A DNA stretch of 64,000 nt from assembly GCA_026545765.1 (NCBI GenBank), contig JAIFAC010000023.1, positions 186,001-250,000 on the forward strand, written 5' to 3'. The notes beneath the pieces are model-generated. The model saw only the letters and a program-made list of their open reading frames with translations, ran no database searches and was not told where the DNA came from. Made by a program: the position numbers and the translations under genes. Positions 38,101 to 53,100 of the stretch are shown here, one piece after another (the stretch's first letter is position 1; every line of letters starts with the position of its first letter). The DNA is from Plantago major (Eukaryota > Streptophyta > Magnoliopsida > Lamiales > Plantaginaceae).

Positions 38101-41100
38101 ACTCCATTTGGATTTTGTTTAACTCTCAAGTAGAGTTCTTCGTTCGTTATTTTATTACTCCTCTTGTGTGTTGTTTAAATCTCAAATTGACTTCTCACCG
38201 CTTGTAATTATCTCACTTCTTTATTGTTTTGTTTAACTCTAGACTAGAATTTTACATTTGTTGTTTAACCCACTCATTATGTGTGTGGTTAACACTCAAG
38301 TAGAGTTCTTCGTTTGTTATACTCTTACTCCTTATGTGCATTGTTTAAATGTCTAATAGACTTCTTCGTTAGACATTATCCCACTCCTTTAGTGAGTTGT
38401 TTAACTCTCAAGTAGAGTTATTCGTTTGTTGTTCATCCCTCTCCAAAGTGTCTTGTTTTTATCTCTCAAGTAGAGTTGTTGGTTTGTTGATTATTCAACT
38501 CCATTTGAATTTTGTTTAACTCTCAAGTAGAGTTCTTCGTTCGTTATTTTGTTACTCCTCTTGTGTGTTGTTTAAATCTCAAATTGACTTCACCGTTTGT
38601 AATTATCTCACTTCTTTATTGTTTTGTTTAACTCTAGACTAGAATTTTACATTTGTTGTTTAACCCACTCATTATGTGTGTGGTTTAACAGTCAAGTAGA
38701 GTTCTTCGTTTGTTATACTCTTACTCCTTATGTGCATTGTTTAAATGTCTAATAGACTTCTTCGTTAGACATTATCCCACTCCTTTAGTGTGTTGTTTAA
38801 CTCTCAATTAGAGTTATTCGTTTGTTGTTCATCCCTCTCCAAAGTGTCTTGTTTTTATCTCTCAAGTAGAGTTGTTGGTTTGTTGATTATTCAACTCCAT
38901 TTGGATTTTGTTTAACTCTCAAGTAGAGTTCTTCGTTCGTTATTTTATTACTCCTCTTGTGTGTTGTTTAAATCTCAAATTGACTTCACCGCTTGTAATT
39001 ATCTCACTTCTTTATTGTTTTGTTTAACTCTAGACTAGAATTTTACATTTGTTGTTTAACCCACTCATTATGTGTGTGGTTAACACTCAAGTAGAGTTCT
39101 TCGGTTGTTATAATCTTCGTCCTTCTGTGCATTGTTTAAATGTCTAATAGACTTCTTCATTAGACATTATCCCACTCCTTTAGTGAGTTGTTTAACTCTC
39201 AAGTAGAGTTATTCGTTTGTTGTTCATCCATCTCCAAAGTGTCTTGTTTTTATCTCTCAAGTAGAGTTGTTGGTTTGTTGATTATTCAACTCCATTTGGA
39301 TTTTGTTTAACTCTCAAGTAGAGTTCTTCGTTCGTTATTTTATTACTCCTCTCAGTGTTGTTTAAATCTCAAATTGACTTCTCCGCTTGTAATTATCTCA
39401 CTTCTTTATTGCTTTGTTTAACTCTAGACTAGAATTTTACATTTGTTGTTTAACCCACTCATTATGTGTGGGGTTTAACACTCAAGTAGAGTTCTTCGCT
39501 TGTTATACTCTTACTCCTTATGTGCATTTTTTAAATGTCTAATAGACTTCTTCGTTAGACATTATCCCACCTTTTAGTGAGTTGTTTAACTCTCAAGTAG
39601 AGTTATTCGTTTGTTATTCATCCCTCTCCAAAGTGTCTTGTTTTTATCTCTCAAGTAGAGTTGTTGGTTTGTTGATTATTCAACTCCATTTGGATTTTGT
39701 TTAACTCTCAAGTAGAGTTCTTCGGTCGTTATTTTATTACTCCTCTTGTGTGTTGTTTAAATCTCAAATTGACTTCTCCGCTTGTAATTATCTCACTTCT
39801 TTATTGTTTTGTTTAACTCTAGACTAGAATTTTACATTTGTTGTTTAACCCACTCATTATGTGTGTGGTTAACACTCAAGTAGAGTTCTTCGTTTGTTAT
39901 ACTCTTACTCCTTATGTGCATTGTTTAAATGTCTAATAGACTTCTTCGTTAGACATTATCACACTCCTTTAGTGAGTTGTTTAACTCTCAAGTAGAGTTA
40001 TTAGATAGTTGTTCATCCCTCTCCAAAGTGTCTTGTTTTTATCTCTCAAGTAGAGTTGTTGGTTTGTTGATTATTCAACTCCATTTGGATTTTGTTTAAC
40101 TCTCAAGTAGAGTTCTTCGTTCGTTATTTTATTACTCCTCTTGTGTGTTGTTTAAATCTCAAATTGACTTCACCGCTTGTAATTATCTCACTTCTTTATT
40201 GTTTTGTTTAACTCTAGACTAGAATTTTACATTTGTTGTTTAACCCACTCATTATGTGTGTGGTTAACACTCAAGTAGAGTTCTTCGTTTGTTATACTCT
40301 TACTCCTTATGTGCATTGTTTAAATGTCTAATAGACTTCTTAGATAGACATTATCCCACACCATTAGTGAGTTGTTAACTCTCAAGTTTAGTTATTCGTT
40401 TGTTGTTCATCCTCTCCAAAGTGTCTTGTTTTTATCTGTCAAGTAGAGTTGTTGGTTTGTTGATTATTCAACTCCATTTGATTTTGTTTAACTCTCAAGT
40501 AGAGTTCTTCGCTCGTTATTTTATTACTCCTCTGTGTGTTGTTTAAATCTCAAATTGACTTCTCCGCTTGTAATTATCTCACTTCTTTATTGTTTTGTTT
40601 AACTCTAGACTAGAATTTTACATTTGTTGTTTAACCCACTCATTATGTGTGTGTTTAACACTCAAGTAGAGTTCTTCGTTTGTTATACTTTTACTCCTTA
40701 TGTGCATTGTTTAAATGTCTCATAGACTTCTTCGTTAGACAATATCCCACTCCTATAGTGAGTTGTTTAAATCTCAATTAGAGTTATTCGTTTGTTGTTC
40801 ATCCCTCTCCAAAGTGTCTGGTTTTTATCTCTCAAGTAGAGTTGTTGGTTTGTTGATTATTCAACTCCATTTGTATTTTGTTTAACTCTCAAGTAGAGTT
40901 CTTCGTTCGTTATTTTATTACTCCTCTTGTGTGTTGTTTAAATCTCAAATTGACTTCACCGCTTGTAATTATCTCACTTCTTTATTGTTTTGTTTAACTC
41001 TAGACTAGAATTTTACATTTGTTGTTTAACCCACTCATTATGTGTGTGGTTTAACAGTCAAGTAGAGTTCTTCGTTTGTTATACTCTTACTCCTTATGTG

Positions 41101-44100
41101 CATTGTTTAAATATCTAATATACTTCTTCATTAGACATTATCCCACTCCTTTAGTGAGTTGTTTAACTCTCAAGTAGAGTTATTTGTTTGTTGTTCATCC
41201 CTCTCCAAAGTGTCTTGTTTTTATCTCTCAAGTAGAGTTGTTGGTTTGTTGATTATTCAACTCCATTTGGATTTTGTTTAAATCTCAAGTAGAGTTCTTC
41301 GTTCGTTATTTTATTACTCCTCTTGTGTGTTGTTTAAATCTCAAATTGACTTCTCCATTTGTAATTATCTCACTTCTTTATTGTTTTGTTTAACTCTAGA
41401 CTAGAATTTTACATTTGTTGTTTAACCCACTCATTATGTGTGTGGTTAACACTCAAGTAGAGTTCTTCGTTTGTTATACTCTTACTCCTTATGTGCATTG
41501 TTTAAATGTCTAATAGACTTCTTCGTTAGACATTATCCCACTCCTTTAGTGAGTTGTTTAACTCTCAAGTAGAGTTATTTGTTTGTTGTTCATCCTCTCC
41601 AAAGTGTCTTGTTTTTATCTCTCAAGTAGAGTTGTTGGTTTGTTGATTATTCAACTCCATATTGAGTTTGTTTAAATCTCAAGTAGAGTTCTTCGTTCGT
41701 TATTTTATTACTCCTCTTGTGTGTTGTTTAAATCTCAAATTGACTTCTCCGTTTGTAATTATCTCACTTCTTTATTGCTTTGTTTAACTCTAGACTAGAA
41801 TTTTACATTTGTTGTTTAACCCACTCATTATGTGTGTGGTTAACACTCAAGTAGAGTTCTTCGTTTGTTATACTCTTACTCCTTATGTGCATTGTTTAAA
41901 TGTCTAATAGACTTCTTCATTCGACATTATCCCACTCCTTTAGTGTGTTGTTTAACTCTCAAATAGAGTTATTCATTTGTTGTTCATCCCTCTCCAAAGT
42001 GTGTTGTTTTTATCTCTCAAGTAGAGTTGTTGGTTTGTTGATTATTCAACTCCATTTGGATTTTGTTTAACTCTCAAGTAGAGTTCTTCGGTCGTTATTT
42101 TATTACTCCTCTTGTGTGTTGTTTAAATTTCAAATTGACTTCACCGTTTGTAATTATCTCACTTCTTTATTGTTTTGTTTAACTCTAGACTAGAATTTTA
42201 CATTTGTTGTTTAACCCACTCATTATGTGTGTGGTTAACACTCAAGTAGAGTTCTTCGCTTGTTATACTCTTACTCCTTATGTGCATTGTTTAAATGTCT
42301 AATAGACTTCTTCATAGACATTATCCCACTCCTTAGTGAGTTGTTTAACTCTCAAGTAGAGTTATTTGTTTGTTGTTCATCCCTCTCCAAAGTGTCTTGT
42401 TTTTATCTCTCAAGTAGAGTTGTTGGTTTGTTGATTATTCAACTCCATTTGGATTTTGTTTAACTCTCAAGTAGAGTTCTTCGGTCGTTATTTTATTACT
42501 CCTCTTGTGTGTTGTTTAAATCTCAAATTGACTTCTCCGTTTGTAATTATCTCACTTCTTTATTGTTTTGTTTAACTCTAGACTAGAATTTTACATTTGT
42601 TGTTTAACCCACTCATTATGTGTGTGGTTAACACTCAAGTAGAGTTCTTCGTTTGTTATACTCTTACTCCTTATGTGCATTGTTTAAATGTCTAATAGAC
42701 TTCTTTGTTAGACATTATCCCCCTCCTTTAGTGAGTTGTTTAACTCTCAAGTAGAGTTATTCGTTTGTTGTTCATCCCTCTCCAAAGTGTCTTGTTTTTA
42801 TCTCTCAAGTAGAGTTGTTGGTTTGTTGATTATTCAACTCCATTTGGATTTTGTTTAACTCTCAAGTAGAGTTCTTCGGTCGTTATTTTATTACTCCTCT
42901 TGTGTGTTGTTTAAATCTCAAATTGACTTCTCCGTTTGTAATTATCTCACTTCTTTATTGTTTTGTTTAACTCTAGACTAGAATTTTACATTTGTTGTTT
43001 AACCCACTCATTATGTGTGTGGTTAACACTCAAGTAGAGTTCTTCGTTTGTTATACTCTTACTCCTTATGTGCATTGTTTAAATGTCTAATAGACTTCTT
43101 CGTTAGACATTATCCCACTCCTTTAGTGAGTTGTTTAACTCTCAAGTAGAGTTATTCGTTTGTTGTTCATCCCTCTCCAAAGTGTCTTGTTTTTATCTCT
43201 CAAGTAGAGTTGTTGGTTTGTTGATTATTCAACTCCATTTGATTTTGTTTAACTCTCAAGTAGAGTTCTTCGCTCGTTATTTTATTACTCCTCTTGTGTG
43301 TTGTTTAAATCTCAAATTGACTTCTCCGCTTTTAATTATCTCACTTCTTTATTGTTTTGTTTAACTCTAGACTAGAATTTTACATTTGTTGTTTAACCCA
43401 CTCATTATGTGTGTGGTTAACACTCAAGTAGAGTTCTTCGTTTGTTATACTCTTACTCCTTATGTGCATTGTTTAAATCTCGAATAGACTTCTTCATTAG
43501 ACATTATCCCACTCCTTTAGTGAGTTGTTTAACTCTCAAGTAGAGTTATTTGTTTGTTGTTCATCCCTCTCCAAAGTGTCTTGTTTTTATCTCTCAAGTA
43601 GAGTTGTTGGTTTGTTGATTATTCAACTCCATTTGGATTTTGTTTAACTCTCAAGTAGAGTTCTTCGGTCGTTATTTTATTACTCCTCATGTGTGTTGTT
43701 TAAATCTCAAATTGACTTCTCCGTTTGTAATTATCTCACTTCTTTATTGTTTTGTTTAACTCTAGACTAGAATTTTACATTTGTTGTTTAACCCACTCAT
43801 TATGTGTGTGGTTAACACTCAAGTAGAGTTCTTCGTTTGTTATACTCTTACTCCTTATGTGCATTGTTTAAATGTCTAATAGACTTCTTCGTTAGACATT
43901 ATCCCACTCCTTTAGTGAGTTGTTTAACTCTCAAGTAGAGTTATTTGTTTGTTGTTCATTCCTCTCCAAAGTGTCTTGTTTTTATCTCTCAAGTAGAGTT
44001 GTTGGTTTGTTGATTATTCAACTCCATTTGGATTTTGTTTAACTCTCAAGTAGAGTTCTTCGCTCGTTATTTTATTACTCTCAGGTGTTGTTTAAATCTC

Positions 44101-47100
44101 GAATTGACTTCACCGTTTGTAATTATCTCACTTCTTTATTGTTTTGTTTAACTCTAGACTAGAATTTTACATTTGTTGTTTAACCCACTCATTATGTGTG
44201 TGGTTAACACTCAAGTATACTAAATCGTTTGTTATACTCTTACTCCTTCTGTGCATTGTTTAAATCTCGAATAGACTTATTCATTCGACATTATCCCACT
44301 CCTTTAGTGAGTTGTTTAACTCTCAAGTAGAGTTATTTGTTTGTTGTTCATCCCTCTCCAAAGTGTCTTGTTTTTATCTCTCAAGTAGAGTTGTTGGTTT
44401 GTTGATTATTCAACTCCATTTGTGTTTTGTTTAACTCTCAAGTAGAGTTCTTCGTTATTTTATTACTCCTCTTGTGTGTTGTTTAAATCTCAAATTGACT
44501 TCTCCATTTGTAATTATCTCACTTCTTTATTGCTTTGTTTAACTCTAGACTAGAATTTTACATTTGTTGTTTAACCCACTCATTATGTGTGTGGTTTAAC
44601 ACATAAGTAGAGTTCTTCGTTTGTTATACTCTTACTCCTTATTTGCATTGTTTAAATGTCTAATAGACTTCTTCGTTAGACATTATCCCACTCCTTTAGT
44701 GAGTTGTTTAACTCTCAAGTAGCGTTATTCGCTTGTTGTTCATCCCTCTCCAAAGTGTCTTGTTTTTATCTCTCAAGTAGAGTTGTTGGTTTGTTGATTA
44801 TTCAACTCCATTTGATTTTGTTTAACTCTCAAGTAGAGTTCTTCGGTCGTTATTTTATTACTCCTCTTGTGTGTTGTTTAAATCTCAAATTGACTTCACC
44901 GTTTGTAATTATCTCACTTCTTTATTGTTTTGTTTAACTCTAGACTAGAATTTTACATTTGTTGTTTAACCCACTCATTATGTGTGTGGTTAACACTCAA
45001 GTAGAGTTCTTCGTTTGTTATACTCTTACTCCTTATGTGCATTGTTTAAATGTCTAATAGACTTCTTCGTTAGACATTATCCCACCTTTTAGTGAGTTGT
45101 TTAACTCTCAAGTAGAGTTATTTGTTTGTTGTTCATCCCTCTCCAAAGTGTCTTGTTTTTATCTCTCTCAAGTAGAGTTGTTGGTTTGTTGATTATTCAA
45201 CTCCATTTGATTTTGTTTAACTCTCAAGTAGAGTTCTTCGCTCGTTATTTTATTACTCCTCTCAGTGTTGTTTAAATTTCAAATTGACTTCACCGTTTGT
45301 AATTATCTCACTTCTTTATTGTTTTGTTTAACTCTAGACTAGAATTTTACATTTGTTGTTTAACCCACTCATTATGTGTGTGGTTAACACTCAAGTAGAG
45401 TTCTATGTTTGTTATACTCTTACTCCTTATGTGCATTGTTTAAATGTCTAATAGACTTCTTCGTTAGACATTATCCCACTCCTTTAGTGAGTTGTTTAAC
45501 TCTCAAGTAGAGTTATTTGTTTGTTGTTCATCCCTCTCCAAAGTGTCTTGTTTTTATCTCTCAAGTAGAGTTGTTGGTTTGTTGATTATTCAACTCCATT
45601 TGGATTTTGTTTAACTCTCAAGTAGAGTTCTTCGTTCGTTATTTTATTACTCCTCTTGTGTGTTGTTTAAATCTCAAATTGACTTCTCCGTTTGTAATTA
45701 TCTCACTTCTTTATTGTTTTGTTTAACTCTAGACTAGAATTTTACATTTGTTGTTTAACCCACTCATTATGTGTGTGGTTAACACTCAAGTAGAGTTCTT
45801 CGTTTGTTATACTCTTACTCCTTATGTGCATTGTTTAAATGTCTAATAGACTTCTTCGTTAGACATTATCCCACTCCTTTAGTGAGTTGTTTAACTCTCA
45901 AGTAGAGTTATTCGTTTGTTGTTCATCCCTCTCCAAAGTGTCTTGTTTTTATCTCTCAAGTAGAGTTGTTGGTTTGTTGATTATTCAACTCCATTTGATT
46001 TTGTTTAACTCTCAAGTAGAGTTCTTCGTTATTTTATTACTCCTCTGTGTGTTGTTTAAATCTCAAATTGACTTCACCGCTTGTAATTATCTCACTTCTT
46101 TATTGTTTTGTTTAACTCTAGACTAGAATTTTACATTTGTTGTTTAACCCACTCATTATGTGTGTGGTTAACACTCAAGTAGAGTTCTTCGTTTGTTATA
46201 CTCTTACTCCTTATGTGCATTGTTTAAATGTCTAATAGACTTCTTCATTAGACATTATCCCACTCCTTTAGTGAGTTGTTTAACTCTCAAGTAGAGTTAT
46301 TCGTTTGTTGTTCATCCCTCTCCAAAGTGTCTTGTTTTTATCTCTCAAGTAGAGTTGTTGGTTTGTTGATTATTCAACTCCATTTGGATTTTGTTTAACT
46401 CTCAAGTAGAGTTCTTCGTTCGTTATTTTATTAATCCTCTTGTGTGTTGTTTAAATCTCAAATTGACTTCTACGTTTGTAATTATATCACTTCTTTATTG
46501 TTTTGTTTAACTCTAGACTAGAATTTTACATTTGTTGTTTAACCCACTCATTATGTGTGTGGTTAACACTCAAGTAGAGTTCTTCGCTTGTTATACTCTT
46601 ACTCCTTATGTGCATTGTTTAAATGTCTAATAGACTTCTTCGTTAGACATTATCCCACTCCTTTAGTGAGTTGTTTAACTCTCAAGTAGAGTTATTCGTT
46701 TGTTGTTCATCCCTCTCCAAAGTGTCTTGTTTTTATCTCTCAAGTAGAGTTGTTGGTTTGTTGTTTATTCAACTCCTTTTGTGTTTTGTTTAACTCTCAA
46801 GTAGAGTTCTTCGTTCGTTATTTTATTACTCCTCTTGTGTGTTGTTTAAATCTCAAATTGACTTCTCCGTTTGTAATTATCTCACTTCTTTATTGTTTTG
46901 TTTAACTCTAGACTAGAATTTTACATTTGTTGTTTAACCCACTCATTATGTGTGTGGTTAACACTCAAGTAGAGTTCTTCGTTTGTTATACTCTTACTCC
47001 TTATGTGCATTGTTTAAATGTCTAATAGACTTCTTCGTTAGACATTATCCCACTCCTTTAGTGAGTTGTTTAACTCTCAAGTAGAGATATTCGTTTGTTG

Positions 47101-50100
47101 TTCATCCTTCTCCAAAGTGTGTTGTTTTTATCTCTCAAGTAGAGTTGTTGGTTTGTTGATTATTCAACTCCATTTAGATTTTGTTTAACTCTCAAGTAGA
47201 GTTCTTCGTTCGTTATTTTGTTACTCCTCTTGTGTGTTGTTTAAATCTCAAATTGACTTCTCCGTTTGTAATTATCTCACTTCTTTATTGTTTTGTTTAA
47301 CTCTAGACTAGAATTTTACATTTGTTGTTTAACCCACTCATTATGTGTGTGGTTTAACACTCAAGTAGAGTTCTTCGTTTGTTATACTATTACTCCTTAT
47401 GTGCATTGTTTAAATCACGAATAGACTTCTTCCTATACATTATCCCACTCCTTTAGTGAGTTGTTTGACTCTCAAGTAGAGTTATTTGTTTGTTGTTCAT
47501 CCCTCTCCAAAGTGTCTTGTTTTTATCTCTCAAGTAGAGTTGTTGGTTTGTTGATTATTCAACTCCATTTGGATTTTGTTTAACTCTCAAGTAGAGTTCT
47601 TCGTTCGTTATTTTGTTACTCCTTGTGTGTTGTTTAAATCTCAAATTGACTTCTCCGCTTGTAATTATCTCACTTCTTTATTGTTTTGTTTAACTCTAGA
47701 CTAGAATTTTACATTTGTTGTTTAACCCACTCATTATGTGTGTGGTTAACACTCAAGTAGAGTTCTTCGTTTGTTATACTCTTACTCCTTATGTGCATTG
47801 TTTAAAAGTCTAATAGACTTCTTCATAGACATTATCCCACTCCTTTAGTGTGTTGTTTATCTCTCAAGTAGAGTTATTCGTTTGTTGTTCATCCCTCTCC
47901 AAAGTGTCTTGTTTTTATCTCTCAAGTAGAGTTGTTGGTTTGTTGATTATTCAACTCCATTTGATTTTGTTTAACTCTCAAGTAGAGTTCTTCGCTCGTT
48001 ATTTTATTACTCCTTGTGTGTTGTTTAAATCTCAAATTGACTTCTCCGCTTGTAATTATCTCACTTCTTTATTGTTTTGTTTAACTCTAGACTAGAATTT
48101 TACATTTGTTGTTTAACCCACTCATTATGTGTGTGGTTAACACTCAAGTAGAGTTCTTCGTTTGTTATACTCTTACTCCTTATGTGCATTGTTTAAATGT
48201 CTAATAGACTTCTTCATAGACATTATCCCACTCCTTTAGTGAGTTGTTTAACTCTCAAGTAGAGTTATTTGTTTGTTGTTCATCCTCTCCAAAGTGTCTT
48301 GTTTTTATCTCTCAAGTAGAGTTGTTGGTTTGTTGATTATTCAACTCCATTTGGATTTTGTTTAACTCTCAAGTAGAGTTCTTCGTTCGTTATTTTATTA
48401 CTCGTTGTTTAAATCTCAAATTGACTTCTCCGTTTGTAATTATCTCACTTCTTTATTGCTTTGTTTAACTCTAGACTAGAATTTTACATTTGTTGTTTAA
48501 CCCACTCATTATGTGTGTGGTTAACACTCAAGTAGAGTTCTTCGTTTGTTCTACTCTTACACCTTATGTGCATTGTTTAAATGTCTAATAGACTTCTTCA
48601 TTCGACATTATCCCACTCCTTTAGTGTGTTGTTTAACTCTCAAATAGAGTTATTCATTTGTTGTTCATCCCTCTCCAAAGTGTGTTGTTTTTATCTCTCA
48701 AGTAGAGTTGTTGGTTTGTTGATTATTCAACTCCATTTGGATTTTGTTTAACTCTCAAGTAGAGTTCTTCGGTCGTTATTTTATTACTCCTCTGGGGTGT
48801 TGTTTAAATTTCAAATTGACTTCACCGTTTGTAATTATCTCACTTCTTTATTGTTTTGTTTAACTCTAGACTAGAATTTTACATTTGTTGTTTAACCCAC
48901 TCATTATGTGTGTGGTTAACACTCAAGTAGAGTTCTTCGTTTGTTATACTCTTACTCCTTATGTGAATTGTTTAAATGTCTAATAGACTTCTTCGTTAGA
49001 CATTATCCCACTCCTTTAGTGAGTTGTTTAACTCTCAAGTAGAGTTATTCGTTTGTTGTTCATCCCTCTCCAAAGTGTCTTGTTTTTATCTCTCAAGTAG
49101 AGTTGTTGGTTTATTGATTATTCCACTCCATTTGGATTTTGTTTAACTCTCAAGTAGAGTTCTTCGTTCGTTATTTTATTACTCCTCTTGTGTGTTGTTT
49201 AAATCTCAAATTGACTTGTCCGTTTGTAATTATCTCACTTCTTTATTGCTTTGTTTAACTCTAGACTAGAATTTTACATTTGTTGTTTAACCCACTCATT
49301 ATGTGTGTGGTTAACACTCAAGTAGAGTTCTTCGTTTGTTATACTCTTACTCCTTATGTGCATTGTTTAAATGTCTAATAGACTTCTTCGTTAGACATTA
49401 TCCCACTCCTTTAGTGAGTTGTTTAACTCTCAAGTACAGTTATTCGTTTGTTGTTCATCCCTCTCCAAAGTGTCTTGTTTTTATCTCTCAAGTAGAGTTG
49501 TTGGTTTGTTGATTATTCAACTCCATTTGGATTTTGTTTAACTCTCAAGAAGAGTTCTTTGCTCGTTATTTTATTACTCCTCTTGTGTGTTGTTTAAATC
49601 TCAAATTGACTTCACCGTTTGTAATTATCTCACTTCTTTATTGTTTTGTTTAACTCTAGACTAGAATTTTACATTTGTTGTTTAACCCACTCATTATGTG
49701 TGTGGTTAACACTCAAGTAGAGTTCTTCGTTTGTTATACTCTTACTCCTTATGTGCATTGTTTAAATGTCTAATAGACTTCTTCATTAGACATTATCCCA
49801 CTCCTTTAGTGAGTTGTTTAACTCTCAAGTTGAGTTATTTGTTTGGTGTTCATCCCTCTCCAAAGTGTCTTGTTTTTATCTCTCAAGTAGAGTTGTTGGT
49901 TTGTTGATTATTCAACTCCATTTAGATTTTGTTTAACTCTCAAGTAGACTTCTTCGTTCGTTATTTTGTTACTCCTCTTGTGTGTTGTTTAAATCTCAAA
50001 TTGACTTCACCGTTTGTAATTATCTCACTTCTTTATTGTTTTGTTTAACTCTAGACTAGAATTTTACATTTGTTGTTTAACCCACTCATTATGTGTGTGG

Positions 50101-53100
50101 TTAACACTCAAGTAGAGTTCTTCGTTTGTTATACTCTTACTCCTTATGTGCATTGTTTAAATGTCTAATAGACTTCTTCGTTAGACATTATCCCACTCCT
50201 TTAGTGAGTTGTTTAACTCTCAAGTAGAGTTATTCGTTTGTTGTTCATCCCTCTCCAAAGTGTCTTGTTTTTATCTCTCAAGTAGAGTTGTTGGTTTGTT
50301 GATTATTCAACTCCATTTGGATTTTGTTTAACTCTCAAGTAGAGTTCTTCGTTCGTTATTTTATTACTCCTCTTGTGTGTTGTTTAAATCTCAAATTGAC
50401 TTCTCCGTTTGTAATTATCTCACTTCTTTATTGTTTTGTTTAACTCTAGACTAGAATTTTACATTTGTTGTTTAACCCACTCATTATGTGTGTGGTTAAC
50501 ACTCAAGTAGAGTTCTTCGTTTGTTATACTCTTACTCCTTATGTGCATTGTTTAAATGTCTAATAGACTTCTTCATTAGACATTATCCCACTCCTTTAGT
50601 GAGTTGTTTAACTCTCAAGTAGAGTTATTCGTTTGTTGTTCATCCTCTCCAAAGTGTCTTGTTTTTATCTCTCAAGTAGAGTTGTTGGTTTGTTGATTAT
50701 TCAACTCCATTTTGATTTTGTTTAACTCTCAAGTAGAGTTCTTCGTTCGTTATTTTATTACTCCTCTTGTGTGTTGTTTAAATCTCAAATTGACTTCACC
50801 GCTTGTAATTATCTCACTTCTTTATTGTTTTGTTTAACTCTAGACTAGAATTTTACATTTGTTGTTTAACCCACTCATTATGTGTGTGGTTAACACTCAA
50901 GTAGAGTTCTTCGTTTGTTATACTCTTACTCCTTATGTGCATTGTTTAAATGTCTAATAGACTTCTTCGTTAGACATTATCCCACCTTTTAGTGAGTTGT
51001 TTAACTCTCAATTATAGTTATTCTTTTGTTGTTCATCCCTCTCCAAAGTGTCTTGTTTTTATCTCTCAAGTAGAGTTGTTGGTTTGTTGATTATTCAACT
51101 CCATTTGGATTTTGTTTAACTCTCAAGTAGAGTTCTTCGGTCGTTATTTTATTACTCCTCTTGTGTGTTGTTTAAATTTCAAATTGACTTCACCGTTTGT
51201 AATTATCTCACTTCTTTATTGTTTTGTTTAACTCTAGACTAGAATTTTACATTTGTTGTTTAACCCACTCATTATGTGTGTGGTTAACACTCAAGTAGAG
51301 TTCTTCGTTTGTTCTACTCTTACTCCTTATGTGCATTGTTTAAATGTCTAATAGACTTCTTCGTTAGACATTATCCCACTCCTTTAGTGAGTTGTTTAAC
51401 TCTCAAGTAGAGTTATTTGTTTGTTGTTCATCCCTCTCCAAAGTGTCTTGTTTTTATCTCTCAAGTAGAGTTGTTCGTTTGTTGATTATTCAACTCCATT
51501 TGGATTTTTTTTAACTCTCAAGTAGAGTTCTTCGTTCGTTATTTTATTACTCCTCTTGTGTGTTGTTTAAATATCAAATTGACTTCTCCGTTTGTAATTA
51601 TATCACTTCTTTATTGCTTTGTTTAACTCTAGACTAGAATTTTACATTTGTTGTTTAACCCACTCATTATGTGTGTGGTTAACACTCAAGTAGAGTTCTT
51701 CGTTTGTTATACTCTTACTCCTTATGTGAATTGTTTAAATGTCTAATAGACTTCTTCGTTAGACATTATCCCACTCCTTTAGTGAGTTGTTTTGCTCTCA
51801 AGTAGAGTTATTTGTTTGTTGTTCATCCCTCTCCAAAGTGTCTTGTTTTTATCTCTCAAGTAGAGTTGTTGGTTTGTTGATTATTCAACTCCATTTGGAT
51901 TTTGTTTAAATCTCAAGTAGAGTTCTTCGTTCGTTATTTTATTACTCCTCTTGTGTGTTGTTTAAATCTCAAATTGACTTCTCCATTTGTAATTATCTCA
52001 CTTCTTTATTGTTTTGTTTAACTCTAGACTAGAATTTTACATTTGTTGTTTAACCCACTCATTATGTGTGTGGTTAACACTCAAGTAGAGTTCTTCGTTT
52101 GTTATACTCTTACTCCTTATGTGCATTGTTTAAATGTCTAATAGACTTCTTCATTCGACATTATCCCACCTTTTAGTGAGTTGTTTAACTCTCAAGTAGA
52201 GTTATTTGTTTGTTGTTCATCCTCTCCAAAGTGTCTTGTTTTTATCTCTCAAGTAGAGTTGTTGGTTTGTTGATTATTCAACTCCATTTGATTTTGTTTA
52301 ACTCTCAAGTAGAGTTCTTCGCTCGTTATTTTATTACTCCTCTCAGTGTTGTTTAAATCTCAAATTGACTTCTCCGCTTGTAATTATCTCACTTCTTTAT
52401 TGCTTTGTTTAACTCTAGACTAGAATTTTACATTTGTTGTTTAACCCACTCATTATGTGTGTGGGTTTAACACTCAAGTAGAGTTCTTCGCTTGTTATAC
52501 TCTTACTCCTTATGTGCATTGTTTAAATGTCTAATAGACTTCTTCATTAGACATTATGCCACTCCTTTAGTGAGTTGTTTAACTCTCAAGTAGAGTTATT
52601 CGCTTGTTGTTCATCCCTCTCCAAAGTGTCTTGTTTTTATCTCTCAAGTAGAGTTGTTGGTTTGTTGATTATTCAACTCCATTTGGATTTTGTTTAACTC
52701 TCAAGTAGAGTTCTTCGTTCGTTATTTTATTACTCCTCTTGTGTGTTGTTTAAATCTCAAATTGACTTCTCCGCTTGTAATTATCTCACTTCTTTATTGT
52801 TTTGTTTAACTCTAGACTAGAATTTTACATTTGTTGTTTAACCCACTCATTATGTGTGTGGTTAACACTCAAGTAGAGTTCTTCGTTTGTTATACTCTTA
52901 CTCCTTATGTGCATTGTTTAAATCTCGAATAGACTTCTTCATTCGACATTATCACACTCCTTTAGTGTGTTGTTTAACTCTCAACTAGAGTTATTTGCTT
53001 GTTGTTCCTCCCTCTCCAAAGTGTCTTGTTTTTATCTCTCAAGTAGAGTTGTTGGTTTGTTGATTATTCAACTCCATTTGGATTTTGTTTAACTCTCAAG